Assembly: GCF_963675165.1 (NCBI RefSeq)
Contig: NC_087386.1
Coordinates: forward strand, 1,600,931-1,664,930
DNA: 64,000 bases
Direction of reading: 5' to 3'
Source of the DNA: Halichondria panicea
Taxonomy: Eukaryota > Porifera > Demospongiae > Suberitida > Halichondriidae
Part shown: positions 60,200-64,000 of the stretch, in pieces
How positions within the stretch are numbered: position 1 is the first letter of the stretch
Layout: the number at the start of each line of letters is the position of its first letter
Notes under the pieces: model-generated
The model's database searches: none
What the model was told of the DNA's origin: nothing
Seen by the model: the letters and a program-made list of their open reading frames with translations, nothing else
Made by a program: the position numbers and the translations under genes

Positions 60200-61749
60200 A
60201 TGGCAACCAAAATATATCAACTGCTACCATTCTTCTATTTTCTGCAGCTATCATTTGGTGGTAAGTGAACTTATTTATTAGCTAGTCTTATTATTTCAAC
60301 TCGTTATAATTATCTCCCTGCAGAGATCTCATTCATTGGTCCAAGACATCAATTGATAACATTACCAAGAAGTCTGAGTGACCTACATAGTTTAACAATT
60401 CTCTATTTTAATTTGGTGCCAGGGACACAACAACAAGATTATACCTCAACATGGACTCTACCTAATGGGGAAATGGTATCTGCTGGAAATTTAATTCCAA
60501 ACTCACGAGTTCTTGCCTCAGATAGACCACTTGTAATAAATGCTACAGTTGTACCAAGCACAACTCTACTGGTTCAAGGCCTGTCCTACACTGATGCTGG
60601 TGTGTACAGATGTAGTGTACAGGACGACCGCAACCCAGGCTCTCCACCAATAGAAGGAACAATAGAGCTACGGCTGACAGGTAAGTATAATTAACTAGCA
60701 AAACATATACTTATCTCTACTTACTATGTAGTAATACTAACGGCTATAAACTCAAGTGTGACAATATTGGACAATACTTCATTTGCGGAGCTAAGATGTG
60801 ATATGAGCAACTACATCCGACCTGACGATCAACTGCAATGGTTCAAAGATGGAGAAATGATAACCTCAGGACAGGCTAGACGACAAATCACTTTCACCAA
60901 TGGAACTGGACAAGGACAATTTGGAGGTATTGTACCCCAATCATCGAGAGTTTCGATGCTCACAATCTCAAATCCTGTTTTAAGTGATACTGGAACGTAC
61001 AATTGCCGTGTCATAGGGACCACAGAATCTGTTGACATTGAACTACTTGTTAACAGCTCAAGCTTAATTGGTAAGTTATGGCTACCAAAACCATTATTAT
61101 AATAAATATAATGTATGTGTTTTCGACTTCATCTCAAACCGTTTTTTTAGCTACAACAATGACTACTGAAGTTCCTATGCCAAATGCAACATCAGAAAAA
61201 ACCACACAAACTGATGCAACGTCAGAAACCACACAAACTAATGCACCACCAGAAACCACACAAACTAATGCATCACCAGAAACCACACAAACTCCAATAT
61301 TGTCCATTGCACTAGGTGGAACAATTGGTGGACTAGTACTACTAATTCTTCTTCTTATAGTTGTAATTATAGTGTGTGTGGCAAAGAGGAAGAGTCTGAA
61401 GCAGAAGCAGCAAATTGATGATCCTACGTACGACTTCCCACATGATCTTCGACCACCTCCATTGCCACAGTCCAGGACCAATCAGATTCAAGTGACAACC
61501 AACACAGCCTACGCTTCGGCTACGTCACTTAATGATGCACCGGACGCCATTTATGAGACATTAATGGACACTACCAACCCAGCATATGGTATCACACTAT
61601 CAGCAAGTGCAGACATCTCTGTTGATACCAACAGTGCATATGGTATGGTTAAAGACATTCCTATTACAGCTACTAATGCAGCTCAGCAACAAGATGAAAC
61701 ACCTCCTGCTACCAACCCAACCTTTGAACAATTAAGCAAGAGATTTTGA
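60200..61749 (+). CDS. Ig8: two-Ig receptor with Thr-rich stalk (intact)
   Basis: Exons 60200-60260, 60324-60680, 60732-61070, 61151-61749; 451 residues. Most divergent signal peptide (MATKIYQLLPFFYFLQLSFG) and domain 1. Domain 2 is canonical. The stalk has four short repeats of the type ETTQTNA.P, likely O-glycosylated. Class B helix (IGGLVLLILLLIVVIIVCVA). Tail: YDFPHDLRPPPLPQ, NTAYASA, AIYETLM (I-Y-E-T-L), NPAYGITL, SAYGMV in place of the ITIM-like IAYGMV, ending FEQLSKRF. It keeps the intron before the membrane exon that Ig6 and Ig7 lack. Confidence 0.9.
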
Positions 61750-62034
61750 AGTTGTCAATAATAATTTATTGTACATTAATTTTGATACTGAATATGACGT
61801 GTATAATCCGAACGATTAAGACTCAATGAGGGTGTACCTCCTATTTTTATTTTACGATGTGCTATATCTTTGTAATTGAATACCACACCTACACATGTGA
61901 TGTCAGTTATGACAAATAGTTCATGGCAAAACAACATTGACATTGTGCTGGTAAACATTAGGTGTTCTGTTGAAATCATAAAACATAAATCATAAAAGCA
62001 TTGCAGAAACCATATAGTGTTAGTTCTGTAGGAG

Positions 62035-62532
62035 TCACTGAGATGCTTGCCAACCTTGCATTCCCTCAACTGCATAGAGACATTGAGATCATCAATGTTG
62101 ATAATGCACTTGTTTTTACCATTGAAAAGTTTCCCTCCTTTGTAGAGGTCACAACAGAGAGACAGACTGCAGCTGTCCCCTACCACACTCACCAGACCTG
62201 ACATCACAGCCCACTGTGTAATGGAGTCTGTGTTAACAGGCATACAAAAAAGACAGCTACAACCAAATAACATACCTGACAGTTGGTTAATTTATCAATG
62301 CTCACTCCACGAACAGAAATTAATGTGGTTCCTAATAATAATTATACAAAAGATAGTATGAAGGAATTCAGGATGTGAGAAAATCACCAGTTGAATCCTT
62401 AGCATGGACAGTCACATCTTGACATGTATCTTTGAATGATGTAATCTCTAATAGCATGACTGCGTTAATGATGTTAGGTACAATATCAGCAATCATTAGT
62501 CTGTGAGGGTAGGTCAGATAGTCTAGTTTACC
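62035..62532 (-). CDS. Z8: open 3' exons of the Z gene, 5' exons not found
   Basis: Four exons (minus) stay open with matching phases: 62388-62532 (GKLDYLTYPHRLMIAD...), 62276-62331 (GTTLISVRGVSIDKLTNCQ), 62120-62213 (WAVMSG...CSLSLCCDLYKGGKLFNG), 62035-62069 (VEGMQGWQASQ, stop). This is the only copy in which this part is undamaged. I find no signal-peptide exon to the right before the OB-fold gene. It is either a remnant, or uses an unrelated upstream exon. I do not recognise the domain; the cluster C-x3-L-x-L-C-C suggests a disulfide-bonded secreted fold. Confidence 0.5.
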
Positions 62533-63229
62533 CTGCGTGTGTGTGTATGTGGAGGGGGCGGTGGATGACTGTGTGTGTGTGTGTGGGAGGGGGACGTACT
62601 TGGTCAGTTTTGACCACCAGTACTGGTGCTCTGTCCGAGGGATACTGGCTTGGCACAATTTCCTATGGAAAAAGTTGCAATTCAAATTGAGGGCACAAAA
62701 TACACATATCTATTTATATTGCCTCTTTTTACAGGGACGTTATACAATTTCAATACTTTATTAAACAGAGAATCTCTGTTAATTAAAGGAATTTTCTAGA
62801 AACTCAAAGGGCTTGTTGTAGAATCCCGAACACAGTGAGGGTTCTCTCAGCCCTAGGGCTTCTAAACGGTGAGAAACGTAAACAAGTGTCAAAGAATTTT
62901 AGAACATTCTAGCCAATCAGAGTTGACTGTTCTTACCTGACTTTGAGATAACACTACCTCTATGATTTATAGCATTTCTATGTTAAAAATCGACCTATGG
63001 CATAATTATTACATAATTATATACTATGACACCATGTATGATAATCGTATTGTCACACAGTAAAACATGAGGGAATGCTGTGACACAAAAGCGTGCAACG
63101 TTGTGACCACATTCGAGGTTTTTCTCAATGTAAATATTATGCTTCTGGCATGCTATGGATAGGAAATGAGACTGTACCAAATGCATGTACAATAAAAGCA
63201 GTAGCAATTCCCAATTCAGCAAAGCTCAC
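62533..63229. other. Right flank of the array
   Basis: Contains the GT-rich block and the 'GTAGAATCCCGAACACAGTGAGGGTTCTCTC'-type conserved stretch also found in each unit, then sequence shared only with 59560-59790. No exon seen besides those listed. Confidence 0.5.
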
Positions 63230-64000
63230 CTCTTGTGGTCTGTAGGGAGCCAAGTAGATAATTGTCCCTGGGGCATACTCCAGACAGCACTGACCAGAGG
63301 AGGAGGGTTTGGCATACGGCCTTTCAATGAACAATGTGTCTCCCTGTAGGTACAATGAAGTAGTGATAGTGAGCAGATGAGATTAAAGAATGTGAGTAAG
63401 GAAAGTAAGACACGATGGCCAGGCATATTAACGTGTTCTTTGAACTAAAGGCAACAGCAATATACGTATAGGCAAGTGATTTTACTGTGAATGAGTGTAG
63501 AACATTACAACATTTTATAGGTATATTGTCGCCAGCAACCTGACTCAGTAGTCTGGTGAGAGATGTGTAGGTATCCCATAGTACCAGCGGAGTGGAACTA
63601 GTACCTTCGTCATTGGACAGCTGGAGGGTCATCTGTTGGGGGGGGGGGGTGTATTTAGCGAATTAATATATTAGAACTTTTTTAAATGGCTATAGCTTTA
63701 GTTCCGTTGGTCCAATAACATTTATGATTTACTGAAAGCTTAGAGAGAGACATTTTCAAATGATGTGTTAAGGCCTGAACGTTGGCTAAGAACAATTGAC
63801 TGCATTAATTTATTAGTTCACTTACTCTCCTAAAGACATTTCCATCAGAAGTTGTAATCACGTCTTCTTTCCCAATATCTACAACCTAAAATGAAAAGAA
63901 ATTTATGCAGCTTAATTCTGACATACAATTCACATTACATTAGCGAACAGGTTTTCACAATATGTTTGCTCGTGAATGTCAGCTGTTGCGTCCGACAAGC
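63230..64000 (-). CDS. Partial gene with an OB-fold-like segment (both ends open)
   Basis: Exons (minus): 63939-64000 (runs off the window), 63826-63885, 63540-63632, 63230-63343; phases agree. Residues read: ADIHEQTYCENLFAN, VVDIGKEDVITTSDGNVFRR, MTLQLSNDEG...PLVLWDTYTSLTRLLSQ, GDTLFIERPYAKPSSSGQCC, LEYAPGTIIYLAPYRPQE. The alternation of strands with 'vtLqLsDe.g..plvLWd' and 'l.i.rpy....' is typical of single-strand DNA-binding OB folds (RPA1, MEIOB, SHLD2, RADX type). Which family it is cannot be told from this piece. The gene continues to the right on the chromosome and its 3' end is not seen; a donor follows 63230. Confidence 0.6.

Overview
The window is animal nuclear DNA and most likely from a demosponge (Amphimedon-type). 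The evidence is AT-rich sequence, very short introns (often 50-150 bp) with GT-AG borders, single-copy animal genes (SEC16, a p53-family gene, a core-2/I-branching GlcNAc-transferase), and dense local families of immunoglobulin (Ig) receptors. The species is an inference; no marker gene settles it.

Layout. 1-7847 (+): SEC16, 5' end missing, 12 exons read through to the stop. 8236-9765 (-): intronless secreted sulfatase. 10320-13707: a young Ty3/Gypsy-type LTR element whose 5-bp target duplication covers the start codon of the next gene. 13710-16003 (+): a two-Ig transmembrane receptor with a tyrosine-rich tail. 16925-19618 (-): GCNT-like glycosyltransferase with two MITE-like repeats in its first intron. 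19776-25124: a complete-looking DNA transposon with perfect 69-bp terminal inverted repeats, carrying a RecQ-like helicase (+) and a seven-exon DDE-type transposase with DUF6589-like features (-). It best fits the AcademH lineage. 25495-28772 (+): a p53/p63/p73-family gene with DNA-binding and tetramerisation domains, starting 370 bp beyond the transposon.

29157-34229 (-) holds two paralogous type I membrane proteins (X1, X2). Each has three related cysteine-containing modules, one membrane segment and a short acidic tail; I do not recognise the family. From 34398 to 61749 there is a tandem array of eight Ig receptors on the + strand (Ig1-Ig8). Each has a signal peptide, two Ig domains, a membrane segment and a tail with SH3-type proline runs, an NPxY motif and ITIM-like I-x-Y-x-x-[IV] motifs. 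Ig1, Ig3, Ig6 and Ig8 look intact; Ig2, Ig4, Ig5 and Ig7 are damaged. Seven of the eight Ig copies have a minus-strand partner whose start lies 110-190 bp from the receptor start. For Ig1 the partner is X2. For six others it is a copy of 'Z', a chimera of the first X exons and four exons of another origin that would encode a small secreted cysteine-rich protein. Ig5 has an X-type remnant. An orphan set of Z 3' exons follows Ig8. No Z copy is open throughout.

The right edge (63230-64000, -) holds part of an unrelated gene with an OB-fold-like stretch. A fragment of its last visible exon is also found inside the array near 59780, which looks like the junction created when the array grew. The most interesting system is the head-to-head receptor/secreted-protein array, with two membrane/tail classes, gene-conversion-like homogenisation and a variable patch in the first Ig domain. 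It resembles the organisation of invertebrate allorecognition or paired inhibitory-receptor loci, but that function is an inference.
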